Below, piece by piece: positions 54,377-63,003 of a stretch of 64,000 bases of DNA. Source of the DNA: Kordia sp. (GTDB lineage Bacteria; Bacteroidota; Bacteroidia; Flavobacteriales; Flavobacteriaceae); assembly GCF_022447245.1 (NCBI RefSeq), contig NZ_JAKVBC010000020.1, positions 24,908 to 88,907 on the forward strand, in the 5' to 3' direction. The notes under the pieces are model-generated. The model did no database searches. It was not told where the DNA came from and saw nothing but the letters and a program-made list of their open reading frames with translations. Made by a program: the position numbers and the translations under genes. Position 1 is the stretch's first letter. Each line of letters opens with the position of its first letter.

Positions 54377-54898
54377 ATGAAAAAACTATTACTATTCAGT
54401 ATTGTGAGTACCTTATTGTTAAGCTGTTCATCTAATGATGATGAAATTTCGTTAGGGTCTCTTGTGCCAGGAACATGGAAAATGACCAATGTGATCATAG
54501 AAAAAGGTATAGAGATTGACGGCATGAAAGTAGTGGATCTATTGCAGCAATTTAATTGCTATCAAAATGAAATAATTACCTTCAACGAAGATGGAACTGC
54601 TGTAGTAAGCACAAATTCATTTTTAAAAGTAGAAGCTTCTTTGGTAGAAGGAACACAAGATGAGTATATGTATACGGCTGATTGTGTGAGTGATAGTGAT
54701 ACTTATTCCGTTACTTGGTCTATATCAGGTAGAGATTTGTTACTGACGGAAGAAGATGGCTTTGTATCTAGAGTTCCTAATTTTGGAGGAGGACAATACA
54801 TGACTTTTAGTGTTCCCGAAGGATTTGAAATTTTACTTGACGACGGAACTACAATTCATGCAGAAGAAGACATTCTTCTAATGTATGAAAGGCAATAA
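54377..54898 (+). CDS. Lipocalin-like lipoprotein B
   Basis: 173 residues, with lipobox L-L-L-S-C-S-S at about 12-18 and an acidic N-D-D-D-E linker. The core begins V-P-G-T-W-K-M-T-N-V and shares C-Y-Q-N-E, E-E-D-G-F and F-S-V-P-E-G-F-E-I with lipoprotein A 200 bases upstream, so the pair arose by tandem duplication. Each has its own terminator and probably its own promoter. Function unknown. Confidence 0.8.
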   Translation: MKKLLLFSIVSTLLLSCSSNDDEISLGSLVPGTWKMTNVIIEKGIEIDGMKVVDLLQQFNCYQNEIITFNEDGTAVVSTNSFLKVEASLVEGTQDEYMYTADCVSDSDTYSVTWSISGRDLLLTEEDGFVSRVPNFGGGQYMTFSVPEGFEILLDDGTTIHAEEDILLMYERQ

Positions 54899-54927
54899 TG
54901 TAATTTGTCGATAATATAATATTAAAT

Positions 54928-55008
54928 CTGTCTAAAAAGTTTAAATTTTGTCAACTCGAACTTGATTCAGAAGGACGTTTAGAGAACTTTTTAGACAGTT
55001 TCTTTTTT
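54928..55008 (+). terminator. Long-stem terminator / dispersed repeat
   Basis: CTGTCTAAAAAGTT (54928-54941) pairs with AACTTTTTAGACAG (54985-54998), with an inner repeat-like segment (TCAACTCGAACTTGATTCAG), and is followed by a T-run. It lies between lipoprotein B and convergent polA. Confidence 0.65.
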
Positions 55009-57840
55009 TTAATGCGCTTCTAGCCAATTTTGTCCAATACCCATTTCAACATCTAATGGAACTGCCAATGTAAATGCACTTTCCATTTCTTCTTTGATGA
55101 TAGGTTTGATAGTTTTCAATTCATCTTTATGTGCATCAAAAACCAATTCATCATGCACTTGTAATAACATTTTCGATTGGAAACCTTCCTTCTCAAAACG
55201 ATTGTGAATATTAATCATTGCCAATTTGATAATATCTGCTGCGCTTCCCTGAATTGGAGCATTTACAGCATTTCGTTCAGCGGCACCACGAACAATTGCA
55301 TTTCTAGAATTGATATCTTTTAAGTAACGACGTCTTCCTAAAACGGTTTCTACATATCCGTTTTCACGTGCAAACGCTACTTGATTAGACATGTATGCTT
55401 TTAATTTTGGATAGGTTTCATAGTACGTGTCAATCAACTCTTTAGATTCACTTCGTGTCAAAGACGTTTGGTTGCTCAGACCAAAAGCAGAAACTCCATA
55501 AATAATCCCAAAGTTTACCGTTTTAGCATTGCTACGTTGCTCACGTGTCACTTCTTCTAACGGAACATTAAAAACTCTAGAAGCTGTAGAAGCGTGAATA
55601 TCTGCTCCGTCTTTAAACGATTGAATCATCGTGTCTTCTTCGCTCAAAGCGGCAATAATTCGCAATTCAATCTGAGAATAATCGGCAGCGAGTAACACAT
55701 GATTTTCATCTCTTGGTACAAAGGCTTTACGTACTTGTCGTCCACGTTCTGTACGGATTGGAATGTTCTGTAAATTTGGATTGTTAGAACTCAATCTTCC
55801 CGTGGCAGCAACAGCCTGTGCATATACGGTATGTACACGATTTGTTTTAGGATTAATCTCCATTGGCAGCGCATCTACATACGTGCTTTGTAACTTTCGA
55901 TACTGTCGCCATTCTAAAATATCGGCTACAATTTGATGGTCTTTTGCTAAGTATGATAATACATCTTCTGCAGTAGAATACTGCCCAGTTTTTGTCTTCT
56001 TAGGTTTGTCAACTAACTTCAATTTGTCAAACAAAATTGGACCTAATTGCTTTGGCGATCCAATATTAAATTCTTCTCCAGCTTGCTCGTATATTCCTTT
56101 TTCTAAACGATCAATATCAGTTGCTAAATCTTTTGATAAGCCTCCTAAGAAGTCAGGGTCTAAATTAATTCCTTCAATCTCCATGGCTGAAAGTACACTT
56201 ACTAATGGTACTTCTACATCCGTGAATAATTTGGTGAGGTTTCCACTTTCCAATTCTTTAATGAAATGTTCTTTCAATTGATAGGTAATATCTGCATCTT
56301 CTACAGCATATTCTGTTTGTTGATCTAGCGGAACTTGTCGCATCGATAATTGATTTTTCCCTTTCTTTCCAATCAATTCTATAATAGAAAGCGGTTGGTA
56401 ATTTAGATAGGTTTCCGACAAAACATCCATATTATGACGCATATCCGCATTGATCAGATAATGCGCAATCATGGTATCGAAAATCGGGCCTTTGACAGGC
56501 ATGTCGTAGTTTGATAATACCTTGATATCGTATTTTAAATTCTGTCCTACTTTTTCAATCGTTGTACTTTCAAAAAATGGACGAAATTCTTCTAAAATTG
56601 TTTTTGTTTCCTCTTGATCTTCTGGGAAAGCTACATAATATCCTTTTCCTTTTTCCCAAGAAAATGCTACACCAACCAATTCTACCTCAAGTGCTTTTAA
56701 ACCTGTAGTTTCAGTGTCAAAACACACACTTTGTTGTTTCAATAACTTTTGAAGCAACATTTTTCGGGACATTGGTGTGTTGGCTAACTGATAAAAGTGA
56801 TCGGTAGTTTTTAAAGTTTGGTATCCTGAAACGGTAGCAGCTTCCGAAACATTTCCAGTGCCGGGAACTGCGAATAAATCAAATTGTCCTGTAGCAGCTG
56901 CTTGTTGAGAAGCTTTAGAAGTTGCTTTTGTGTTTGCTTCCGCAGATTTTTCTTCTGGTGATGCAAATGTTTTTATTAAATTATCGAGCAAACGACGGAA
57001 TTCTAAATCGAGAAAAATTTCTTTTACAGCATCTAAATTTGGTTTTGACAACTCAAAATCAGTTGCATCAAACTCAACAGGAACATCCAACATGATGGTT
57101 GCTAGTTTCTTGGAAAGCATTCCTAATTCGCCATTGGCTTCTACTTTCTCTTTCATTTTTCCTTTCAATTCATGCGTATTGGCAAGCAAACCTTCCATAC
57201 TTCCATAGGCAGCTAAAAACTTTTTGGCTGTTTTTTCTCCAACGCCAGGTAATCCAGGAATATTATCTACAGAATCGCCCATCATTCCTAAGAAATCGAT
57301 GACTTGTCCTGGACGTTCTACACCAAATTTTTTTTGTACTTCAGGAATTCCCCAAGTTTCATATCCACCACCAAATCGCGGACGATACATAAAGATGTTT
57401 TCAGAAACTAACTGCGCAAAATCCTTGTCAGGAGTTACCATAAACGTTTTATAACCTTCTTTTTCGGCTTTTTTAGAAAGCGTTCCAATAATATCATCGG
57501 CTTCGTAACCTTCCTTTACAATAATTGGAATATGCATTGCTTTTAAGATGCTTTCAATATATGGAACAGCCAAACGAATGGCTTCTGGAGTTTCTTGACG
57601 ATTGGCTTTATACTCAGGAAAAACTTCCAAACGATCGACACTTCCGCCTTTATCAAAACAAACCGCTAAATGATCTGGTCGTTCACGCTTTATTACATCT
57701 AACAGAGAATTCGTAAATCCTAAAATTGCGGAGGTATCTAATCCTTTCGAGTTGATTCGAGGGTTTTTAATAAAAGCATAATATCCTCTAAAAATAAGCG
57801 CGTACGCATCAAGTAAAAAAAGTCGTTTTTGGTCTGCCAT
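55009..57840 (-). CDS. polA: DNA polymerase I
   Basis: 943 residues from the ATG at 57840 (M-A-D-Q-K-R-L-F-L-L-D). Order of domains: 5'-3' exonuclease (about 1-300, D-A-Y-A-L-I-F-R-G-Y-Y, D-K-D-F-A-Q-L), 3'-5' exonuclease (F-D-T-E-T-T-G-L at about 377, D-E-D-D type, apparently active), and polymerase. Polymerase motif A is A-A-D-Y-S-Q-I-E-L-R-I, motif B K-T-V-N-F-G-I-I-Y-G, motif C Q-V-H-D-E-L-V-F-D. The longer start at 57882 lies upstream of a promoter at 57864-57894 and is rejected. The enzyme repairs DNA and matures Okazaki fragments. Confidence 0.97.
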   Translation of the reverse strand: MADQKRLFLLDAYALIFRGYYAFIKNPRINSKGLDTSAILGFTNSLLDVIKRERPDHLAVCFDKGGSVDRLEVFPEYKANRQETPEAIRLAVPYIESILKAMHIPIIVKEGYEADDIIGTLSKKAEKEGYKTFMVTPDKDFAQLVSENIFMYRPRFGGGYETWGIPEVQKKFGVERPGQVIDFLGMMGDSVDNIPGLPGVGEKTAKKFLAAYGSMEGLLANTHELKGKMKEKVEANGELGMLSKKLATIMLDVPVEFDATDFELSKPNLDAVKEIFLDLEFRRLLDNLIKTFASPEEKSAEANTKATSKASQQAAATGQFDLFAVPGTGNVSEAATVSGYQTLKTTDHFYQLANTPMSRKMLLQKLLKQQSVCFDTETTGLKALEVELVGVAFSWEKGKGYYVAFPEDQEETKTILEEFRPFFESTTIEKVGQNLKYDIKVLSNYDMPVKGPIFDTMIAHYLINADMRHNMDVLSETYLNYQPLSIIELIGKKGKNQLSMRQVPLDQQTEYAVEDADITYQLKEHFIKELESGNLTKLFTDVEVPLVSVLSAMEIEGINLDPDFLGGLSKDLATDIDRLEKGIYEQAGEEFNIGSPKQLGPILFDKLKLVDKPKKTKTGQYSTAEDVLSYLAKDHQIVADILEWRQYRKLQSTYVDALPMEINPKTNRVHTVYAQAVAATGRLSSNNPNLQNIPIRTERGRQVRKAFVPRDENHVLLAADYSQIELRIIAALSEEDTMIQSFKDGADIHASTASRVFNVPLEEVTREQRSNAKTVNFGIIYGVSAFGLSNQTSLTRSESKELIDTYYETYPKLKAYMSNQVAFARENGYVETVLGRRRYLKDINSRNAIVRGAAERNAVNAPIQGSAADIIKLAMINIHNRFEKEGFQSKMLLQVHDELVFDAHKDELKTIKPIIKEEMESAFTLAVPLDVEMGIGQNWLEAH

Positions 57841-57863
57841 GAATCGTAAATTTGATGGAAATT

Positions 57864-57894
57864 CAAATTTAACAATATTCACTAGATTCTCGAA
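57864..57894 (-). promoter_or_regulatory. Promoter of polA
   Basis: On the minus strand TAAATTTG (57864-57871) is the -7 element and TTCG (57891-57894) lies 19 bases upstream, the same -33 variant as in the asnS promoter. The start codon ATG 57840 follows after 24 bases. Confidence 0.65.
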
Positions 57895-58025
57895 TAAAAA
57901 ACAAAATGTTTACATTTTTCTGTTTTCCATATTCTATAGATATAGTATGCTGTAAAAGCACGATGTGTTGTAAAGTAATTTCACTTTTTTTATCTTAGAA
58001 TATTACTAATATTAAAATCGAAATT

Positions 58026-58124
58026 ATGTTTGAAAAATTCACAAAATTAACGATGGCACAGGCAAATGTTGTGTATGGTGGTGCTCAAGAAGTAGCAGAT
58101 ATCGATAGAACGCAGCCTTATTAG
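58026..58124 (+). CDS. Small Gly-Gly peptide, 32 aa
   Basis: A 32-residue ORF: M-F-E-K-F-T-K-L-T-M-A-Q-A-N-V-V-Y-G-G then A-Q-E-V-A-D-I-D-R-T. The layout (short helical leader, Gly-Gly, short tail) is that of secreted peptide precursors in Bacteroidetes, but the tail has no Cys, so it is not a lanthipeptide of the type seen at 128-12375. A hairpin (58142-58166) follows. It could also be chance; no second copy is in the window. Confidence 0.4.
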   Translation: MFEKFTKLTMAQANVVYGGAQEVADIDRTQPY

Positions 58125-58141
58125 CAAATGTAAACTGTATT

Positions 58142-58166
58142 AATTCCCTCAATTTTTGGGGGAATT
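58142..58166. terminator. Hairpin between convergent genes
   Basis: AATTCCC pairs with GGGAATT (58142-58148 with 58160-58166), between the small peptide and the lipoprotein stop at 58165. Confidence 0.45.
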
Positions 58167-58965
58167 ATTCACGAGATGTTAAAATTCTACATTGATAAAT
58201 AACATTTAAACGCGTATCGCTTTCGTAATAATTTGTTTCTAAAATTTTATCATAGTCTAATTTTTCCTCATGACGAATTAAACAATCACAATAGGCGACA
58301 AAATCTAAATTTTGATATTGTGGTAAATCTTTATTTCTAAAGTATATTTTTTTAAAATCTTGGATGTGTTCCTCATCCCATTTTTCTTTAGCAGGTTCAA
58401 AAACTTCATCGTAATATAACTGAACTAACTTTTTTGCATCTTTCAGTCCATACGCATCATATATTAATGAAGTATTAAAGTCAAAATATTCCCATGAACC
58501 TTTATAGTGAATAGCAAGAACATTAACTTCTCCTTTCGCATCAAACTTATTGGCATCTTCGCTATATTCATATAAATTACTTTCTAAATAATCTTTTAAG
58601 ACAGGAGATGGGGTGTTGAGCAAGTCTTTTTTGAGAATGGAAAATTGTTCCGTGACATTAATGATTTTAAAAAGACGATCTTGGAATTCAATCGTTGAAC
58701 TAGTCGAATTAATATCAATCTTCGGTTTTTGATTTGATTGTTTTAATTCATGTAAAGCTTGTTCATGTCCTTTGAGTATATTTTTGATACTGTCTCTTTT
58801 GTTTTGATTCGGATAAAAGATATCAATCTTTTTTTCAAGATTAAGTCCACTAAAGATAGCTTCTTCAATTTGTGCGTGTTCTTTCTCCAAATCAAAAGTA
58901 GGTGCACAGTTTGTAAAAAGAAACACTAAAAATATAAAGGGAAAAAGCTGGTTTTTTCTATTCAT
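58165..58965 (-). CDS. Lipoprotein of unknown function, 266 aa
   Basis: The signal peptide ends in a lipobox L-F-T-N-C-A-P (about 16-22). The mature protein is soluble and highly charged, mostly helical (K-E-H-A-Q-I-E-E-A-I-F, H-E-Q-A-L-H-E-L-K), with a later E-Y-F-D-F-N-T-S-L-I-Y-D-A-Y block. A Cys pair lies near the C-terminus (A-Y-C-D-C-L-I-R-H). I do not recognise a family. It stands alone between the small peptide and the IS982-type element and is predicted to be membrane-anchored in the periplasm. Confidence 0.7.
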   Translation of the reverse strand: MNRKNQLFPFIFLVFLFTNCAPTFDLEKEHAQIEEAIFSGLNLEKKIDIFYPNQNKRDSIKNILKGHEQALHELKQSNQKPKIDINSTSSTIEFQDRLFKIINVTEQFSILKKDLLNTPSPVLKDYLESNLYEYSEDANKFDAKGEVNVLAIHYKGSWEYFDFNTSLIYDAYGLKDAKKLVQLYYDEVFEPAKEKWDEEHIQDFKKIYFRNKDLPQYQNLDFVAYCDCLIRHEEKLDYDKILETNYYESDTRLNVIYQCRILTSRE

Positions 58966-59168
58966 AATAAAAGTATTAGTTATTTGTTAAAGCTATAAAA
59001 CTTATGCTGTAGCGTAAAATTAATTCATGTATTGTAAGCTTAATGTCCTAAAGTTTGATAAGTAACTAAATGTTATCCATAAAAACAGTATTATTTTTTA
59101 GTTTCTGGATGGAGAGATGTAATTTTTTGCGATAAAATTAAATCTGCTTCAATACATAATAAATAACG

Positions 59169-60178
59169 TGAGTTCGATATAAGTTTTAAAACATTAGTAC
59201 TCTTTTTGTGTCAACAAACTTATTTTTCAATGAAGGTTTTTTATCTTTAAAATTATAAGCAATCAAAGCAGCAAAAATATTGTTAAATTAATTTGCTACT
59301 GATCTGTGCCTTGAGTGTTCTACTTGATAAATGTTCTTTAACTGATCAAAAATGGTTTCTATAATGGCTCTTTTTCTTAGGTGATACGCATCTGCCATTG
59401 GTGTTAGCAATTTGGTTTTCATATTTTTTCGAAGCTTCGTAACTAGATGTATTCCGTTAGAGAATAGTTCAGTAAAAAGGGATTTAGAGATATATCCTTT
59501 ATCACCAAACAATTTACCAAAAAGCTTTTTTACAAATGCTTTAAATCGCAGTGGCTTACGGTCATCTGTATTGCCTGATGTAATCATAAAGTCAATGATT
59601 CCGTCTTGATCATTAGTGATAATGTGTAACTTAAATCCATAAAACCAACCTAAGGAACATTATCCACGTTTAGCTTCATCTTTAAACACTTTATGATTAT
59701 GGATTCTTCTTCTATAACAAACTCGAAGCGGTGAAGAATCAATAAAACTAATACCTGTACAATGAGCTAAACCACAAACTTTGAGATACATTGCTAAAGA
59801 CATAAAGCTCTCTTTTTTAAGTTCCACCATACGATTATAAGAAACTAAGTTTGGGAAGTCTTTACTTAGATGCTTACAAACATATCCTAGATAAAATTCT
59901 TTAAAAGTTCTATAGCCAGATAAGTGAAAAATAACTTGGATAGTCATTACTTCTGATAGACTCATTTTAGAAGCGCTACTACGTTTTTTACCATTAACAA
60001 TGAGACTTTTTTACCAAAAAGGAACAAATTCAGTACAAAAATCATAAATAGAGCAGAAAATTTCACTAATTTTATCTATGAGGCAAATTGTTTTAATTTT
60101 TTGATTGTTAGTACATTAACTCGCTAAATATTCTGCTCTTTTCAATGGAAAATATCCTAATTCTTACGTCGAACTCAC
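59169..60178 (-). mobile_element. Decayed IS982-family insertion sequence
   Basis: About 1.01 kb, bounded by imperfect terminal inverted repeats: GTGAGTTCGATATAAG at 59169 and, on the opposite strand from 60178, GTGAGTTCGACGTAAG. The size and the single DDE transposase fit IS982. No target-site duplication is apparent, which suggests an old insertion or recombination. A membrane-protein remnant abuts its right end. Confidence 0.75.
59187..60080 (-). pseudogene. IS982 transposase with three in-frame TAA
   Basis: One frame covers the whole protein. The N-terminal part I-S-E-I-F-C-S-I-Y-D-F-C meets TAA at 60011-60013. Then K-M-S-L-S-E-V-M-T and Y-N-R-M-V-E-L follow, with the first catalytic Asp in I-S-F-I-D-S-S-P-L. 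TAA at 59660-59662 replaces the usual Lys in R-G-K-C-S-x-G-W-F. Then come F-G-D-K-G-Y-I-S-K (second Asp) and R-A-I-I-E-T-I-F-D (Glu). TAA at 59288-59290 follows R-S-V-A-N, and the tail A-L-I-A-Y-N-F runs to 59187. No frameshift is seen; no ATG is evident at the start. Confidence 0.8.
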
Positions 60179-60524
60179 TTCAGTTTAGGAATATATTTAT
60201 TTGGAGCAGGAGAAGGCACACGGATAGCAATTAGCTTTCCATTATTTATTTTTGGGATATTATCTATACTTTTCGCAAAGAAAAAGGAACGAAGCGAATC
60301 AGGAAAAAAAATGTTGCTATATCTATTTGATATATTTTATGGATTACACATTTTGAGCTGGATACTATTTTCCAGGACTTTTTGTGCTCAGTTTTTATCA
60401 AGAAATCTCGCAATGGCTGTTTCTGTTCGATTTTATGATTATGCCAATATCAGTTTTAGGAGCTCTAATTTCAGGATTACTATATGATAAAACTATTGGA
60501 AATTCTGAACTCACCAATGTTTGA
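60179..60524 (+). pseudogene. Remnant of a small multi-helix membrane protein
   Basis: Directly after the IS, one frame reads G-I-Y-L-F-G-A-G-E-G-T-R-I-A-I-S-F-P-L-F-I and two further hydrophobic stretches. After a one-base shift near 60390 another frame gives G-L-F-V-L-S-F-Y-Q-E-I-S-Q-W, then P-I-S-V-L-G-A-L-I-S-G-L-L-Y and a stop at 60524. About four helices can be reconstructed. The start is missing, probably removed by the IS. From 60525 to 60645 I see nothing else. Confidence 0.5.
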
Positions 60525-60645
60525 TTCAGAAAGCAGCGCGTATGATATTTTTGATGCGTTTTGTCAATACGCTCTAAATGTTAAAGTTACCGTAAAACGT
60601 AAAATCAGATAATACATAAGAATTAAATTTGTTAAAATTTATTGA

Positions 60646-61953
60646 ATGCTACGATTTATAATTCCCATTGTTCTAATTTTTATTCTAGAACTCTATACCT
60701 TCTTTTCTATCCGAACTCTTACCAGTAATAAATTCATCCTTATAGGTTTTTGGGTGTTTACAGTACTTGTATATGGTATTTTCTTTTACCAATTGACAAT
60801 GACACAACGCGATAATCGCTTTAATCTTACTACAGGATATGCTATTGCCATGTTGCTTACACTTACGGTTCCCAAAATATTTGTATTTGCTACATTATTT
60901 TTGGAAGATATCTTCCGATTTTTTTGTGGCTTATTTACTTATTTTCAACAAAATGGAACAGTCTCAGAAGCCATTCCAGGTAGAAGAAAGTTTATCAGTC
61001 AGTTAGCACTTGGAATTGCAGCAATTCCTTTTTCAGGATTTTTGTACGGAGTATTTAAAGGTCGATACGATTATAGAGTGATAAAGCACACGATGTTTTT
61101 TGACGATTTGCCAGCTGCTTTTGATGGCTACAAACTCACACAAATTTCAGATATCCATGCAGGAAGTTTTGACAATAAAGAAAAGCTAGAATATGCTGTC
61201 GATTTAATTAATGAGCAAAAAAGTGATGTCATTCTCTTTACAGGAGATATTGTAAATGCCATTGCCGAAGAAATGCATCCTTGGATAGATACGTTTAAAC
61301 GTATGAAAGCCAAAGATGGATTGTATTCTGTATTGGGGAATCATGATTATGGTTTTTACGCCTATGAAACGAGCGCAGAAATAGAGGAGAACCATAAAAA
61401 ATTAGAAAAAGTACATGAGGATGTTGGTTTTAATTTATTGATGAATGATAAAAAGACTATCGAACGTGATGGTGAAAAACTAAATATATTAGGTGTAGAA
61501 AATTGGGGTGCTTCGAGTCATTTTCCAAAAAAAGGAAGCTTAAAACAAGCGGCCAAAGATGTTCAAGATGGCGAATTTAACGTGTTGCTTTCTCATGATC
61601 CTTCACATTTTGATTACACAAAAATGGACATGCCTAAAGATAAAAATGGAAATGACGTTATTCGTCCAACCGATATTGTAGACGAATCTAATATCATCAA
61701 TTTTGAAAAGAAGATTCATTTGACCTTAGCGGGACATACGCATGGAATGCAGTTTGGAATTGAAATTCCGTTTTTAAACTTTAAATGGAGTCCCGTAAAA
61801 TATAGATATCCACGTTGGGCAGGCTTGTATGAAGAAGCTGGAAAATACCTGCATGTAAACCGCGGATTTGGCGTCTTGGCGTTTCCTGGACGTGTTGGAA
61901 TTTGGCCTGAAATTACAGTGATAGAACTGAAAAAACGCAAGAAAGTGGCATAA
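60646..61953 (+). CDS. Membrane-bound metallophosphoesterase (YaeI-like)
   Basis: 435 residues. Three to four N-terminal helices (about 1-95) are followed by R-R-K-F-I-S-Q-L-A-L-G-I-A-A-I, which looks like a twin-arginine-type signal leading into a further membrane segment. The calcineurin-like domain (about 155-425) shows Q-I-S-D-I-H-A-G-S, F-T-G-D-I-V-N-A, L-G-N-H-D-Y-G, L-L-S-H-D-P and A-G-H-T-H-G, the full set of metal ligands. Relatives cleave UDP-2,3-diacylglucosamine or other phosphoesters. A TAAATTTG -7 element lies at 60624-60631, 14 bases before the ATG. Confidence 0.88.
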   Translation: MLRFIIPIVLIFILELYTFFSIRTLTSNKFILIGFWVFTVLVYGIFFYQLTMTQRDNRFNLTTGYAIAMLLTLTVPKIFVFATLFLEDIFRFFCGLFTYFQQNGTVSEAIPGRRKFISQLALGIAAIPFSGFLYGVFKGRYDYRVIKHTMFFDDLPAAFDGYKLTQISDIHAGSFDNKEKLEYAVDLINEQKSDVILFTGDIVNAIAEEMHPWIDTFKRMKAKDGLYSVLGNHDYGFYAYETSAEIEENHKKLEKVHEDVGFNLLMNDKKTIERDGEKLNILGVENWGASSHFPKKGSLKQAAKDVQDGEFNVLLSHDPSHFDYTKMDMPKDKNGNDVIRPTDIVDESNIINFEKKIHLTLAGHTHGMQFGIEIPFLNFKWSPVKYRYPRWAGLYEEAGKYLHVNRGFGVLAFPGRVGIWPEITVIELKKRKKVA

Positions 61954-62041
61954 TCGCAAGAAAATAGTACATTTGTAATAGAGAATTATTAGTATTTGAG
62001 TTAAAAAGATAGTAATTCAACAAAAATTAAAACATTCGCTT

Positions 62042-62338
62042 ATGTCTAAGTTTGGTGACTTAATTAGCGCAAATATTCCAATTCTATTAGATTTTTATAC
62101 AGAATGGAATGAGCAATCGAAAGCAATGCACGCTGTGTTACGCGATGTAGCAGCAGCCCTTGGCGATAGAGCCAAAGTGATTAAAATAGACGTTGATAAA
62201 AATAAAGAATTGGCAGAAGCACTTCGCGTAAAAGGACTTCCTACATTAATGATCTACAAAGGTGGAGAAATGGTATGGAGACAAAGTGGTGAGCAAGATG
62301 CCAATACTTTGATCGGATTAATTTCTGAGCACGTTTAA
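62042..62338 (+). CDS. Thioredoxin-fold protein lacking the active-site cysteines
   Basis: 98 residues, a complete thioredoxin fold: L-L-D-F-Y-T-E-W, the active-site loop, V-I-K-I-D-V-D-K-N, the cis-Pro block K-G-L-P-T-L-M-I-Y-K-G-G, and W-R-Q-S-G. At the place of C-G-P-C the loop reads W-N-E-Q-S-K, so both redox Cys are gone and no other Cys is present. It cannot be a thiol oxidoreductase; a scaffold or chaperone-like role is possible. Its stop overlaps the convergent deacetylase stop by four bases. Confidence 0.85.
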   Translation: MSKFGDLISANIPILLDFYTEWNEQSKAMHAVLRDVAAALGDRAKVIKIDVDKNKELAEALRVKGLPTLMIYKGGEMVWRQSGEQDANTLIGLISEHV

Positions 62339-62988
62339 AACGTTATTCGTTCAAACGTATAATCTAATTCATGAAAGTGTTTCAGTACTTTTGGAAGCGT
62401 GTATTTTAGTTTCTTAAACGCTTTTAAACTGTCGTGAAATACAATAATACTTCCTGCTTCAGCATTTTCTAGTACATTTTTGAGGCATTTTTCAGGTGAT
62501 AAACTGGTGTCAAAATCGCCACTCAATACATCCCACATAATTATTTTATAACCTAACTTTTGAAGTCGTTTGCTAAGTTGAGGTGTGATTTTTCCATAAG
62601 GAGGACGAAATAGGAGTGGAGTAGCTTCGGCAATATGATCTAAATTGTCTTCAATTGTTTTTTTTGCATGAAGTGTATCTGCAGTATACTTTTCCTTGGA
62701 AGTGTTCCACCCATTTGTATGATGTTGTGTATGATTGCCAACAGCGTGTCCGTTTGCAATAAGTTGTTTGAAGATTTTGGGATGCTTCACAATATTATCT
62801 CCAATACAGAAAAACGTTGCTTTGGCATCATAAGTGGCAAGTTGTTCCAAAACCCAAGGTGTCACTTCAGGAATAGGACCATCATCAAACGTAAGGAAGA
62901 GTTGCTTTTTAGAAACTGAAAACTCCCAAACTAGTGATGGAAATAACCATTTTACTAGTTTGGGAGTTTTTGCAGTATATAATTTCAT
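62335..62988 (-). CDS. Polysaccharide deacetylase family protein (CE4)
   Basis: 217 residues. NodB motif 1 is L-T-F-D-D-G-P (about 31-37), motif 2 G-N-H-T-Q-H-H-T-N (His pair, about 86-94), motif 3 R-P-P-Y-G-K-I-T, and motif 4 D-V-L-S-G-D-F-D. All metal and catalytic residues are present. There is no signal peptide, only a short basic N-terminus. It removes N- or O-acetyl groups from glycans such as peptidoglycan or chitin-like polymers. It is 15 bases downstream of the DUF2723 gene, so it is probably cotranscribed with it. Confidence 0.87.
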   Translation of the reverse strand: MKLYTAKTPKLVKWLFPSLVWEFSVSKKQLFLTFDDGPIPEVTPWVLEQLATYDAKATFFCIGDNIVKHPKIFKQLIANGHAVGNHTQHHTNGWNTSKEKYTADTLHAKKTIEDNLDHIAEATPLLFRPPYGKITPQLSKRLQKLGYKIIMWDVLSGDFDTSLSPEKCLKNVLENAEAGSIIVFHDSLKAFKKLKYTLPKVLKHFHELDYTFERITF

Positions 62989-63003
62989 CAGAGTATAATT
63001 ACA

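Noticed and set aside
57841..57882. Longer DNA polymerase I start
   Set aside because: It would begin upstream of a good promoter (57864-57894); M-A-D-Q at 57840 is the natural start.
2740..60178. Genome-wide reassignment of TAA to Lys
   Set aside because: Housekeeping genes here (asnS, polA and ribosomal proteins among them) have no internal TAA and use TAA as a normal terminator, so a simple code change is excluded.
59155..60190. Target-site duplication of the IS982-type element
   Set aside because: The bases flanking the two inverted repeats (AAATAAC on the left, TTCAGTT on the right) do not match.
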